Positions 8,663 to 19,351 of a stretch of 64,000 bases of DNA are shown here, one piece after another. The stretch lies in NCBI RefSeq assembly GCF_900110735.1, contig NZ_FOET01000001.1, positions 930,001 to 994,000 on the forward strand, given 5' to 3'. Within the stretch, counting starts at the first letter, position 1, and the number at the start of each line of letters is the position of its first letter. A program made the position numbers and the translations under genes. Origin of the DNA: Streptomyces radiopugnans (GTDB lineage Bacteria > Actinomycetota > Actinomycetes > Streptomycetales > Streptomycetaceae). The notes below the pieces were generated by a model. That model made no database searches, was not told the origin of the DNA, and worked only from the letters and a program-made list of their open reading frames with translations.

Positions 8663-9340
8663 TCAGCCGGACGCCTGGCCGCCCGGACGCGACTCGCTCG
8701 GCCGCACGATCACGAACCCGTCGCCCTCCAGCCTGAGTTGGACCGCCTCGCCGGAACCGCCGCGGATCATCGAGCCGAAGCTCTGCGAGCGGTGCAGCGA
8801 GGTGCTCAGCCGGGCGCTCCAGCCGACGACCGCGTCGGTGTCCACGAAGACCGGGGCGCCGGGGGAGACGGGGATGACGATGGGGGTGCCCTCGCACACC
8901 ACGCCCAGCCTGCCCTCCCCGGTGAAGACGCTGTTGAACAGGCCGCCGCCGGCCATGCCGGCGCCCTTGACCATCCTCACGTCGTACCGGAGGGTCGCGT
9001 CGAAGCAGAGGACGTTGCGCCCGTTGACGGTGAGGCTGTCGCCGGGGTCGATGTCGACGAGGAAGCAGTTGGCGGAGTCGTGGGCGAACCAGGCCTCGCC
9101 CCGGCCGCGGACGGACATCAGGGCGAGCCCCTCGCCGGTGACGGAGCGTTTGAGGAAGTTCCCCACCCCCTGCCCCTTCCTCTCGAACCTCAGATCCCCC
9201 CGGAAGGCGATCATCGCGCCCTGCCGGGCGTAGCACTCGCCGTCCACCACGTACCGGATCGACTGCGGATTCTGCAGGGACATGCCGGGGGCGGTGGCCG
9301 GCCGGACCATGTTCTCGGAGGCGAAGAGATCGCTGCGCAT
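8663..9340 (-). CDS. AIM24 family protein
   Basis: 225 residues of the AIM24/TIGR00266 beta-barrel family. Landmarks are QSIRYVVDGECYARQGAMIAF, GNFLKRSVTGEGLALM, DIDPGDSLTVNGRNVLCFD and GGGLFNSVFTGEGRLGV. Bacterial members are widespread and functionally undefined; in yeast the relative is a mitochondrial inner-membrane factor. I chose ATG 9340 (MRSDLFASEN); a GGGGA lies upstream. A nearby ATG at 9348 is out of frame. No membrane segment is seen. Confidence 0.85.
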   Translation of the reverse strand: MRSDLFASENMVRPATAPGMSLQNPQSIRYVVDGECYARQGAMIAFRGDLRFERKGQGVGNFLKRSVTGEGLALMSVRGRGEAWFAHDSANCFLVDIDPGDSLTVNGRNVLCFDATLRYDVRMVKGAGMAGGGLFNSVFTGEGRLGVVCEGTPIVIPVSPGAPVFVDTDAVVGWSARLSTSLHRSQSFGSMIRGGSGEAVQLRLEGDGFVIVRPSESRPGGQASG

Positions 9341-9432
9341 GGACGCATGCTCCCCAAAACCCCGCAGTCCGCCAAGGCGCCGCGCTCGGCCCGGCCGGCC
9401 GGCGACGGCGGCGGTGCCGATAGCGTGTGCCC

Positions 9433-9897
9433 ATGGCGATGGACGAGGTGAGGGCGGCCGACGGGCCCGGGCCCACCCCGGGGAGCCGGGGGCCGACCGC
9501 GACGACACAGGCGCGGGCGGAGGAGGTGGGCGCCGTGCGGACGGTCTACGCGCCCGATCCGGACGGCGACCCCGACCCCGGTGAGATCGTCTGGACCTGG
9601 GTGCCGTACGAGGAGATGGACGGACGGGGCAAGGACCGGCCCGTCCTGGTCGTGGCGCGCGAGGCGGCCGGCACCCTGCTGGCCGTCCAGCTCTCCAGCA
9701 GGCGGCGGGACGGCGAGCACGACTGGGTGCCGCTCGGCTCCGGCCCCTGGGACCGCTCCGGGCGCGACTCGTGGGTGGACCTGGACCGGGTGCTGCGCGT
9801 CCACCCGCAGGGGATGCGGCGCGAGGCGTGCGCGCTGGACCGGGCGAGGTTCGACCGGGTCGTGCACAGCCTCCAGCGGCGGTACGGCTGGCGCTGA
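9433..9897 (+). CDS. PemK/MazF-like toxin-family protein, no antitoxin partner
   Basis: 154 residues. The C-terminal 110 match the PemK/MazF fold: [41 protein letters not shown] and [10 protein letters not shown]. MazF enzymes are sequence-specific endoribonucleases; activity here is inferred. The first 40 residues are low-complexity. No small antitoxin gene lies beside it, so it is a solitary member. ATG 9433 sits 6 bases after TAGCGT (9421-9426) with no SD, so the mRNA is probably leaderless, which decides this start over 9439. Confidence 0.8.
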   Translation: MAMDEVRAADGPGPTPGSRGPTATTQARAEEVGAVRTVYAPDPDGDPDPGEIVWTWVPYEEMDGRGKDRPVLVVAREAAGTLLAVQLSSRRRDGEHDWVPLGSGPWDRSGRDSWVDLDRVLRVHPQGMRREACALDRARFDRVVHSLQRRYGWR

Positions 9898-9961
9898 CCC
9901 GGGCGCATACTGGCCCGGTACGGCACAACCGACTCACAGCGCTGCCGCGAAGGAGGCCACC

Positions 9962-10711
9962 GTGGACGCCACCGTGGACGGTCGGCTCAGCCCCATGCCC
10001 GAGGACTGGAACCGCGCGCTCGCGATCGTCGCGCACCCCGACGACCTGGAGTACGGCGCCGCCGCCGCGATCGCGCGGTGGACCGCCGCCGGGCGGGAGG
10101 TCGCCTACCTGCTGGTGACCCGGGGCGAGGCCGGGATCGACACCATGGAGCCCGAGCGGGCGGCCCGGGTGCGGGAGGAGGAGCAGCGGGCGAGCGCGGC
10201 CGTGGTCGGGGTGGAGAGGGTGGAGTTCCTGGACCACCGGGACGGGGTCATCGAGGAGGGTGTCGCCCTGCGCCGCGACCTGACCGCCGCGATCCGCCGC
10301 CACCGGCCCGAGCTGGTCGTCACCCTCAACCACCACGAGACCTGGGGCGGCGTCAACTGGAACACCCCCGACCACCGGGCCGTCGGCCGCGCGGCGCTGG
10401 ACGCGGCCGGGGACGCCGGCAACCGCTGGATCTTCACCGACCTGGCCGGCCAGGGCCTGGAGCCCTGGGACGGCGTGCGCTGGGTGGCGGTCGCGGGGTC
10501 GCCGCAGCCGACGCACGCCGTGGAGGTGACGGAGGAGGACGTGGACCGGGCCGTCGCCTCGCTCGCCGAGCACCGCGCGTACATCGGGGCGCTCAGCGAC
10601 CGGGAACCCGCCGAGTACGCCCGTGAGTTCGTCACCGGCGTGATGGGCATGTCCGCCGAACGCACCGGCGGACGGCGGGCCGTGGCCTTCCAGGTGTACC
10701 CGAGGGGATGA
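9962..10711 (+). CDS. PIG-L family deacetylase
   Basis: 249 residues of the LmbE/PIG-L zinc-dependent N-deacetylase family. The metal-binding AHPDDLEYG at about residues 24-32 and the downstream NTPDHRAVG supply the His/Asp/His site, and RGEAGID and [12 protein letters not shown] are family motifs. Actinobacterial relatives deacetylate GlcNAc-inositol (MshB) or mycothiol conjugates (Mca), but the substrate is not determined by what I can see. GTG 9962 has AAGGAGG upstream with good spacing. Confidence 0.87.
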   Translation: MDATVDGRLSPMPEDWNRALAIVAHPDDLEYGAAAAIARWTAAGREVAYLLVTRGEAGIDTMEPERAARVREEEQRASAAVVGVERVEFLDHRDGVIEEGVALRRDLTAAIRRHRPELVVTLNHHETWGGVNWNTPDHRAVGRAALDAAGDAGNRWIFTDLAGQGLEPWDGVRWVAVAGSPQPTHAVEVTEEDVDRAVASLAEHRAYIGALSDREPAEYAREFVTGVMGMSAERTGGRRAVAFQVYPRG

Positions 10712-10747
10712 CCTCCGCGTCCGGCCCGCGCGCCGCGGCGGGGCCCG

Positions 10748-12094
10748 TCACCGGCCGTCCGGGGCCGGAGGGCGCAGGCTCTGGCGCAGGGCGAGCGCGG
10801 CGACGGGCAGGAGCAGGGCCGCGCCCATCGCGTTGAGCCAGCCGTAGCCCGCCTGTGCGACGACCAGGCCGGCGAGCGCGCCGCCCGCGCCCGCCGCGGC
10901 GTTCATCGACAGGTCGGACAGCCCCTGGACGGCCGGGCGGGCGGCCTGCGGCACCGAGTCGGTGAGCAGGGTGGAACCGCCCACCAGCCCCGCCGACCAG
11001 CCCAGCCCCAGGAGGAACAGGCCCGCGGCGCTCCGGACGTGGTCGCCGTCGGCCGTGCCGGCGACCAGCGCCGCGCACGCCAGCAGCGCGACGCCGACGG
11101 AGATCACGGATATGCGGCCGATGCGGTCGCACAGCCGGCCCATCAGCGGGGAGAAGGCGTACATGCCCGCGATGTGGACGCTGATCACCAGGCCGATCAG
11201 CTCGATGCCGGCGCCGTGGTGACCGAGGTCGACCGGGGTCATCACCATGATCGAGACCATGGTGGTGTGGGAGCCCGCGACGGCCACCAGGGCCAGCCGG
11301 GCCCTCGGCGAGGCCGCCACGGCAAGGAGTCCGGCGCGCAGCGAGCGGCTCTCGGCGGACGCCGGGGCGTCCCGGTCGGCGGCGGCCAGCGCGCGGGCGG
11401 TGAGCAGGGGATCGGGCCGCAGCAGGACGAACACCAGCGCCGCGGCCAGCAGGAAGACGCCCGCGCCCCACAGGAACGGGCCCGCCGCCTCGGGAACGCC
11501 GAGACCCCTGACGCTCCGCCCGGCCGGGGCGGCGATGTTCGGACCGAGGACCGCGCCGATGGTCGTGGCCCACACCACCGTGGAGATGGCCCGCCCGCGG
11601 TGGGCGGGCTCGGCGAGGTCGGCGGCGGCGAAACGGGCCTGGAGATTGGCTGCGGAGCCCGCGCCGAAGGCCGCCGTGCCCAGCAGCAGGAGGGGGAAGC
11701 TGCCCAGGACGGCGGCGAGCACCACCACACCTCCGCCCACCGCGCCGACCAGATAGCCCAGGGTGAGGCCCGCGCGGCGGCCGCGCGCCGCCGTCAGGGC
11801 GGCGAACGGCAGGGACAGCACGGCCGTGCCCAGCACCGACGACGTCATCGCCAGGCCGGACAGCCCCTCGGAACCGCTGACCTCCTCGGCCAGCACGGCG
11901 GCCAGCGCGATGCCCGTGGCCACGCCCAGCCCGCCCAGGATCTGGCCGGCCACGAGCACGGCGGTGGTGCGGCGGCGCAGCGCGGTCAGGTCGTCCCCGC
12001 GGGGGACCGCGGCGGTGCCGCGGGGGGCGGCGGGAGGACCGGGTATGCCCGAGGGCCCGTCGGCGGCGTCGGCGGTTTGGGAGGTGTCCTTCAC
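10748..12094 (-). CDS. MFS transporter
   Basis: 448 residues with about 12 hydrophobic helices. The N-terminal helix segment ILGGLGVATGIALAAVLAEEV and the loop TAARGRRAGLTLGY (MFS motif A-like) place it with drug:H+ antiporter-type permeases. The second half starts near residue 230 (LALVAVAGSHTTMVSIMVMTP). Substrate unknown. GTG 12094 lies 7 bases after CAGACT, a weak -10-like match, with no SD, so the message may be leaderless. About 130 bases separate it from ogt upstream on the same strand. Confidence 0.87.
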   Translation of the reverse strand: MKDTSQTADAADGPSGIPGPPAAPRGTAAVPRGDDLTALRRRTTAVLVAGQILGGLGVATGIALAAVLAEEVSGSEGLSGLAMTSSVLGTAVLSLPFAALTAARGRRAGLTLGYLVGAVGGGVVVLAAVLGSFPLLLLGTAAFGAGSAANLQARFAAADLAEPAHRGRAISTVVWATTIGAVLGPNIAAPAGRSVRGLGVPEAAGPFLWGAGVFLLAAALVFVLLRPDPLLTARALAAADRDAPASAESRSLRAGLLAVAASPRARLALVAVAGSHTTMVSIMVMTPVDLGHHGAGIELIGLVISVHIAGMYAFSPLMGRLCDRIGRISVISVGVALLACAALVAGTADGDHVRSAAGLFLLGLGWSAGLVGGSTLLTDSVPQAARPAVQGLSDLSMNAAAGAGGALAGLVVAQAGYGWLNAMGAALLLPVAALALRQSLRPPAPDGR

Positions 12095-12226
12095 GAGGGG
12101 AAGTCTGCCAGCCGGAGGCGGCCGGGGAGCCGGGCGGGAGCTGCGCGGGAGGCGAGGTTCGCCACAGGGGGAACCGGGGGAGGGGCCCGCGCTCCAGGTC
12201 CCGCGGACGGGCCCGGAGCGCAGTGC

Positions 12227-12796
12227 TCAGAACAGCGGTGCCGGAAGGACCCCCTCCAGCGCGAGCAGGGCCCGCTTGGTCTCCAGCCCGCCGCCGAAAC
12301 CGCCGAGTCCCCCGCCGCTCTCCACCACCCGGTGGCAGGGGACCACGACCGGCAGCGGATTGGACCCCATGGCGACGCCCACCGCGCGGGCCGCGCCCGG
12401 CTCGCCGACGCGGTCGGCCAGCGTCTGGTAGCCGACGGTGCTGCCGTACGGCACGGAGGCGGCCAGCGTCCGCAGCACCCGCCCGTTGAACCCGGAGGTC
12501 AGGGACCAGTCCAGGGGCAGGGAGAACTCCCGCAGCCCGCCGCGGAAGTACGCGTCCAGTTCCCGGGCCGCCTCGGCCAGGACCGGGTCGTCCCCGCCGT
12601 CCCCGCCGGGAGCCGGCTCGGTGCCCAGCCGCGCCGTGAGCCGGGCCAGGGACCGGCGCACCGTCCGCTCCCCGGCGTGGAAGACGACGCTCACCAGCCC
12701 CCGGCCGGTCGCCGCGAGCAGCAGTGGGCCGACCGGGGTGTCCCGTACGGTCCAGACCGGGGCCGCGGTGGCGCCCTCGGCCGATGTCTCGGTCAT
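12227..12796 (-). CDS. ogt: Methylated-DNA--[protein]-cysteine S-methyltransferase
   Basis: 189 residues. The active-site PCHRVV (about 153-158) and the helix-turn-helix segment VPYGSTVGYQTLADRVGEPGA are diagnostic of Ogt/AGT, which transfers alkyl groups from O6-alkylguanine to its own cysteine. It lacks an Ada sensor domain. ATG 12796 sits 6 bases after TAGACT (minus strand, 12803-12808) with no SD, indicating a leaderless transcript. It adds to the DNA-repair genes of this window (uvrA, uvrB, uvrC). Confidence 0.93.
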   Translation of the reverse strand: MTETSAEGATAAPVWTVRDTPVGPLLLAATGRGLVSVVFHAGERTVRRSLARLTARLGTEPAPGGDGGDDPVLAEAARELDAYFRGGLREFSLPLDWSLTSGFNGRVLRTLAASVPYGSTVGYQTLADRVGEPGAARAVGVAMGSNPLPVVVPCHRVVESGGGLGGFGGGLETKRALLALEGVLPAPLF

Positions 12797-12820
12797 GGGG
12801 CGAGTCTACGGAGGCCGCCT

Positions 12821-12860
12821 CCCGCCGCGGGCCGCTGTGCGCACATCGGCCCGCGGCGGG
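12821..12860 (-). terminator. Hairpin after the glycerophosphodiesterase gene
   Basis: A 14-bp perfect stem (12821-12834 / 12847-12860) with a 12-nt loop. It lies 37 bases beyond the stop of the GDPD gene on the minus strand and upstream of the ogt promoter. Confidence 0.65.
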
Positions 12861-12897
12861 TACGGCGGCCGGGGTGGCAGGCCGGGTGGGCGGCAGG

Positions 12898-13938
12898 TCA
12901 GGAGGCCCCCGCTTCCCGGGCCGCCTCCCGCGCTTCCTCCCGGGCTTCCTCCAGCGCCTCCTCGCGGGCCGCCTCCGGCGAGTCCTCCCGCCCGCCGTCC
13001 CGGACTGCGTCCCGGGCGGCGTTCCCGGTGCCGGCCCGGGTGGCGTCCCGGACGACGTCCGGGTAGTTGGAGATGATCCCGTCCACGCCCATGGCGGCGA
13101 CCCGGCGGGCCGCCGCCGCGCTGTTCACCGTCCAGGTGAAGACCTCCAGCGGCTTGCCGTGGGGGCCCTTCAGGGCGTGGACCTGCCGCACGTACTCCTC
13201 GGTCAGGGTGGTGTGGGGCGGGTTGATCTGGTCGCTGAAGCGCGCGTACCGCGGCAGCTCCTCGACGGCGGGGGTGCCCAGGAAGCCGGTCCTGACGGCC
13301 GGTGCCTGGTCGTGCACGGCCCGCACCGAGTCGGCCCCGAAGCTCTGGATAACCAGCTTGCTCCGCACGTGCCGCCGGTCCAGCCAGCCCTCGCTGCGCA
13401 GCTCGCCAAGGATGTCGGCCTCGATGCCCGGGTAGAGCTCGGGCCGCTTGATCTCCAGCAGCAGGTTCTGGCCGGTGCGGTCCAGGTGCCGCAGGTACTG
13501 CTCCAGGGTGGGCACCCGCTCGCCCGCGTACAGCGGGTCGAACCAGCTTCCCGCGTCCAGCTGGGCGATCTCGGCGGCGGTGAAGTCGGCGACCCTCCAG
13601 GGCGCGCGGTCGGGGAAGACCTCCTCGACGTCCGTGGTGCGGCTCAGGGTGGCGTCGTGCATCACGACGAGTTCGCCGTCCCTGGTGCGCTGCACGTCGT
13701 TCTCCACCCATCTGATGTCCAGGGCGCGGGCGGCGTCGACGGCGGCCAGGGTGTTCTCGGGCGCGTAGCCGGAGGCCCCGCGGTGCGCGATCGGGACGGG
13801 AGCCCCTGCCGCCGGTGCGGCCTTCGGCGCGGCTTCCGGTGCGGTCTGCGGGGCGGCCTGGGCGGGAACGGCCGTCAGGACGAGCGCGCACAGGCCTGCG
13901 AGTGAACCGGTGACGGTGGCAGCGGGGCGTAGGGACAC
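12898..13938 (-). CDS. Secreted glycerophosphodiester phosphodiesterase
   Basis: 346 residues. A signal peptide (about 1-30) precedes a GDPD TIM-barrel: [14 protein letters not shown] (catalytic His-Arg and Glu), [17 protein letters not shown] (Asp/His ligands), [25 protein letters not shown] and VFTWTVNS. It hydrolyses glycerophosphodiesters to glycerol-3-phosphate and alcohol, probably to scavenge phosphate or process teichoic-acid or lipid head groups. After the barrel comes a charged tail of about 33 residues built of E-A-R-E-E-A-type repeats, likely a single helix. GTG 13938 follows GAGGAG; the ATG at 13980 would precede the signal peptide. Confidence 0.92.
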   Translation of the reverse strand: MSLRPAATVTGSLAGLCALVLTAVPAQAAPQTAPEAAPKAAPAAGAPVPIAHRGASGYAPENTLAAVDAARALDIRWVENDVQRTRDGELVVMHDATLSRTTDVEEVFPDRAPWRVADFTAAEIAQLDAGSWFDPLYAGERVPTLEQYLRHLDRTGQNLLLEIKRPELYPGIEADILGELRSEGWLDRRHVRSKLVIQSFGADSVRAVHDQAPAVRTGFLGTPAVEELPRYARFSDQINPPHTTLTEEYVRQVHALKGPHGKPLEVFTWTVNSAAAARRVAAMGVDGIISNYPDVVRDATRAGTGNAARDAVRDGGREDSPEAAREEALEEAREEAREAAREAGAS

Positions 13939-14135
13939 GGGGGACTCCTCACGTCTTCGATGCGCTGACTCCAGAAGCATTCCGGCATCGGTGGCCGGTT
14001 ACGTGGGCGGGAAGTGGACAGAACCTGAACGCTTCACGGAAAGCCCTCCCGCCGGTGGCGGGCCGGGCCGTGTCCGGGCCGGGGTCCGGTCGCGCCCGGG
14101 TCGCGTTCCGGCCGGGGTCCGGAAGCCGGCCCCGG

Positions 14136-14158
14136 TTGTCAGCGGGGGGACGTAACGT
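14136..14158 (+). promoter_or_regulatory. DNA-damage-type promoter of uvrB
   Basis: TTGTCAGCGG (14136-14145), 7 bases, then TAACGT (14153-14158). The spacing matches the RecA-NDp (PafBC-dependent) promoter class of actinobacteria, TTGTCRGTG-N8-TAnnnT. The predicted start of transcription (about 14165) coincides with ATG 14166. Confidence 0.6.
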
Positions 14159-14165
14159 GGTGGAC

Positions 14166-16322
<2,157 letters not shown>

Positions 16323-16479
16323 TGTGAGGCGATGCGGGGCGGCAGGACCGTGCGGAAGTGTTGCAGGAACGACACAAAGCCCGCCCGCCCCGTCCGCGCC
16401 GTCGACGGCGGTGCGTAGGGTTCGTGGCAGTCGCCGGAGACGGCGGCCGATCGCAATGGTTGGAAAGAGGGGAACGCAC

Positions 16480-17058
16480 GTGACGGTCAACTTGTCCAAG
16501 GGACAGGCGATCAGCCTGCAGAAGTCCGACGGGGGCACCCTGACCGCGGTGCGGATGGGGCTCGGCTGGCAGGCGGCTCCCCGCCGCGGCCTGTTCGGCC
16601 GGCGCACCCAGGAGATCGACCTGGACGCCTCGGCCGTGCTCTTCGCCGGGCAGCAGCCCGTGGACGTCGTCTTCTTCCGCCACCTGGTGAGCGACGACGG
16701 CTCCGTGCGCCACACCGGCGACAACCTCGTCGGCGGCGCCGGGCAGGGGGGCGACGACGAGGCGATCCTGGTGGACCTCCAGCGGGTCCCGGTCCACATC
16801 GACCAGATCGTCTTCACCGTGAACTCCTTCACCGGCCAGACCTTCGCCGAGGTGCAGAACGCCTTCTGCCGGCTGGTGGACGAGACCAACGGCCAGGAAC
16901 TGGCGCGCTACACCCTCACCGGCGGCGGCCAGTACACCGCGCAGATCATGGCCAAGGTCCACCGCCAGGGCGACGGCTGGCAGATGACCGCCCTGGGCAC
17001 CGCGGCCAACGGCCGCACCTTCCAGGACCTGATGCCCTCGATCACCCCCCTGCTGTAG
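16480..17058 (+). CDS. TerD family stress protein
   Basis: 192 residues of the TerD/CABP family. It shows the family opening VTVNLSKGQAISLQK, Ca2+-binding-type acidic positions (EIDLDASAVLF, SDDGSVRHTGDNLVG, DDEAILVDL) and IVFTVNSFTGQTFAEVQNAFCRL. TerD proteins bind Ca2+ and act in tellurite, metal and stress responses with TerC. GTG 16480 has AGAGGGG at 8 bases. A TAGGGT at 16416-16421 is a possible -10. The gene follows uvrB by 157 bases and leads a TerD - TerD/ATPase-like - TerC series. Confidence 0.92.
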   Translation: MTVNLSKGQAISLQKSDGGTLTAVRMGLGWQAAPRRGLFGRRTQEIDLDASAVLFAGQQPVDVVFFRHLVSDDGSVRHTGDNLVGGAGQGGDDEAILVDLQRVPVHIDQIVFTVNSFTGQTFAEVQNAFCRLVDETNGQELARYTLTGGGQYTAQIMAKVHRQGDGWQMTALGTAANGRTFQDLMPSITPLL

Positions 17059-17175
17059 CAGGCGGCGGACGGCCGCGGGGAGGCCGCAGGGGGCGGGCCC
17101 GCGGGCACCGCGTCCGGCCGGGGGCGCCGGGCCGCGGTGGAGCACGGCAGAACACACGCAGGAGGGGGCGCGGCG

Positions 17176-19155
17176 ATGGCGGCCGAACTGGTCCGGGGGC
17201 AGAACCATCCACTGCCCGGGAGCCGTCTGGAGATCCGGGTGTCCGCGGGAGGGCCGGTCATGGCCGGGGCCACGCTGGGCGACGAGGACGGACGGCTGCG
17301 CGAACCCGGCTGGATCGCCCACCCCGCCTCCCCCCGCCTGCCCGGACTGGAGGTCTCGCGGCAGGCCGCCGCCGACCACCGGATCGCGGTGGACCTGGAG
17401 GCGCTCCCCGAGGCCGTACACCGGGTCAACGTGCTGCTCGCCCTGCCCACCGGTGCCGGCGGGCCGCTCTCCTTCGGAGCGACGGCCGCCCCCGTCGTGG
17501 CCGTCACCGGCCCGGACGGCACCGGGATCGCCGGCTACACCATCACCGGGCTCGGCACCGAGTCCGCCGTCGTCGCGGTGGAGCTCTACCGCCGGCTGGG
17601 CGCCTGGAAGGTACGCGCGGTAGGCCAGGGCTACGCGGGCGGGCTCGCCGCCATGCTGGAGGACCAGGGGCTGCCCCGGGCGCGCGAGCTGGCCGCCGCC
17701 GTCGAGGAGGCCATCGCCTCGGGGGCGGCCCGCTCCGTGGCACCGCCTCCGGCCCGTACCGGGGGCGAGGACCGCGGCCGGCGCACCGCGCCGGCCGGCG
17801 GACCGCCCGCCGCGCCGGGCACCGCACCGGACGCGCTCCCGTACGCGCCGCCGGACACCGCCGCGGCGCTCCGGCCCGCCTCCCGGGGACCGACCGCGCC
17901 GACCGCGCCGCCTCCGCCCGCCGCGGGCCCCGTGGACTACCGCCACCCCCGCCGTGCGGCCCGTACGGCGGCCGCGCCGCCGCCCCCACCGCCTGCTCAA
18001 CCCGGCCCGCCCGGTCGGCCCGCCCGGCCCGTCGCGGGCGACGCCGCGGGCTGGAGCATGGAGGAGCGGCTCTACAACCAGGTCTGGGGCATGTTCGAGG
18101 ATCTGGCCCGCACCACCGCCGCCTACCGCAGCGCGGTCGACTTCGCCGACTCCCGCATGGAGCAGGAACTGGACAAGGCGCTGGCCGACCCGCGCTCGCG
18201 GATCGGCGCCGCCGCGGACACGGCCCGCGCCCGGGCCCGGGAACGCCACGCCCAGCTCGCCGACCGGGCCCGGGCCGCCTTCGAGCGCGATCTCGCCCAG
18301 CTCACCGCCGAGTCCGAGGTCGTCGAGCCGGCCCTGCCGCCCGCCTTCGCCCGCTGGGACAGCCCCGTCTGGCACGCCTACCAGGTGCCCGTGGAGACAC
18401 CGATGGCGGTGCGCCTGGGCGACCTCGGCCTTCCCGAGCACAGCGGCCTGCGCATCCCCATGCTGATGCGGCTGCCGCTGGAGCGGGGGCTGTGGATCGA
18501 CGCCGGGCGCACCCGTTCGGCGGCCTCCCTCACGGCCGACCCGCACGAGACGCGCCGCCTGGCGGGCGAGCTGGCCACCGCCGTCGCCGGCCGGCTGCTC
18601 GCCGTCCACCCGGTCGGCGACTTCACCGTGCACGCGCTCGACCCCACCGGCGCCGCCGCGCCCACCCTGGCCCCGCTGTCGGAGTCCGGAGCGCTGCGCG
18701 AGCCGCCCGCCACGGGCCCGCAGGGCGTCGCCTCGGTACTCGCCGGGCTGACCCGCCGCGTCGACCTGGTGCAGATGGCGGTGCGCACCGGCGCCACCGA
18801 CGCGCTCCCGCCGGACGTGGACCCCGCCGAGCAGTTGCTGATCGTCCACGACTTCCCGCACGGCTTCGACGACCGCGCCGTCACCCGGCTGCGCTACCTC
18901 GCGGACGAGGGGCCGTCCGTCGGGGTCCACCTGATGATGGTCGCCGACCGGGAGGAGGCGCGGGAGTACGGCCCCGTGCTCGATCCGCTGTGGCGGTCGC
19001 TGCTGAGGATCACCCCCGTGCCCGACGACCACCTCGCCGACCCCTGGGTCGGCCACGCGTGGACGTACGAGCCGCCCCTGGTGCCCGGGGGCAGCCGGGT
19101 CCTGTCCAGGGCGCTGGGGCAGGTGGCCGAGGCCCGCCGCAGGTACGGCCGCTGA
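17176..19155 (+). CDS. TerD-like domain fused to degenerate FtsK-like ATPase domain
   Basis: 659 residues. The N-terminal part (about 1-190) is TerD-like (LVRGQNHPLPGSRLEIRVSAGGPV, VLLALPTGAG, VVAVELYRRLGAWKVRAVGQGY). A Pro/Ala-rich linker (about 195-290) and a charged coiled-coil stretch (about 295-390) follow. The C-terminal half resembles the P-loop region of FtsK/SpoIIIE-type proteins (LPLERGLWIDAG, LLIVHDFPHGFDDRAVTRLRYLADEGPSVGVHLMMV), but the Walker A lysine loop is not recognisable, so ATP hydrolysis is doubtful. Such TerD-ATPase combinations belong to Ter stress modules. ATG 17176 follows GGAGGGGG. Confidence 0.75.
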   Translation: MAAELVRGQNHPLPGSRLEIRVSAGGPVMAGATLGDEDGRLREPGWIAHPASPRLPGLEVSRQAAADHRIAVDLEALPEAVHRVNVLLALPTGAGGPLSFGATAAPVVAVTGPDGTGIAGYTITGLGTESAVVAVELYRRLGAWKVRAVGQGYAGGLAAMLEDQGLPRARELAAAVEEAIASGAARSVAPPPARTGGEDRGRRTAPAGGPPAAPGTAPDALPYAPPDTAAALRPASRGPTAPTAPPPPAAGPVDYRHPRRAARTAAAPPPPPPAQPGPPGRPARPVAGDAAGWSMEERLYNQVWGMFEDLARTTAAYRSAVDFADSRMEQELDKALADPRSRIGAAADTARARARERHAQLADRARAAFERDLAQLTAESEVVEPALPPAFARWDSPVWHAYQVPVETPMAVRLGDLGLPEHSGLRIPMLMRLPLERGLWIDAGRTRSAASLTADPHETRRLAGELATAVAGRLLAVHPVGDFTVHALDPTGAAAPTLAPLSESGALREPPATGPQGVASVLAGLTRRVDLVQMAVRTGATDALPPDVDPAEQLLIVHDFPHGFDDRAVTRLRYLADEGPSVGVHLMMVADREEAREYGPVLDPLWRSLLRITPVPDDHLADPWVGHAWTYEPPLVPGGSRVLSRALGQVAEARRRYGR

Positions 19156-19180
19156 CGAGGCGGGCTTCGGACCCCCGGCT

Positions 19181-19208
19181 TTGCCTTTCCTTGGCTCTGC
19201 TTTACCCT
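19181..19208 (+). promoter_or_regulatory. Promoter of the riboswitch-TerC transcript
   Basis: TTGCCT (19181-19186), 16 bases, TACCCT (19203-19208). The expected RNA start (about 19215) falls just at the first base-paired position of the downstream riboswitch. Confidence 0.55.
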
Positions 19209-19216
19209 GCCTTGAG

Positions 19217-19343
19217 CGGAGGGGAGTACTCCCGTGTGCGGCGTTCCCGTCAGTACGGGCCGGGTGTGACCGGCCCCGGGGCGTCGGCCCGCGGACCGAT
19301 CGGGTCCCGGGCGGAGGAGACCTCCGGCAACCGGAGCCGGAGG
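19217..19343 (+). promoter_or_regulatory. yybP-ykoY (Mn2+-sensing) riboswitch before TerC
   Basis: The 5' side reads CGGAGGGGAGTA (19217-19228) and the 3' side GGAGGAGACCTCCG (19313-19326). These are the two conserved internal loops (GGGGAGUA and GAGACC) of the yybP-ykoY motif, joined by P1 pairing of CGGAGG (19217-19222) with CCTCCG (19321-19326). This class binds Mn2+ and typically precedes TerC-family genes. CCTCCGG (19321-19327) can instead pair with CCGGAGG (19337-19343), which is the TerC ribosome site. Ligand-stabilised P1 would therefore free the SD, an ON switch. Confidence 0.75.
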
Positions 19344-19351
19344 ATTCCCGT

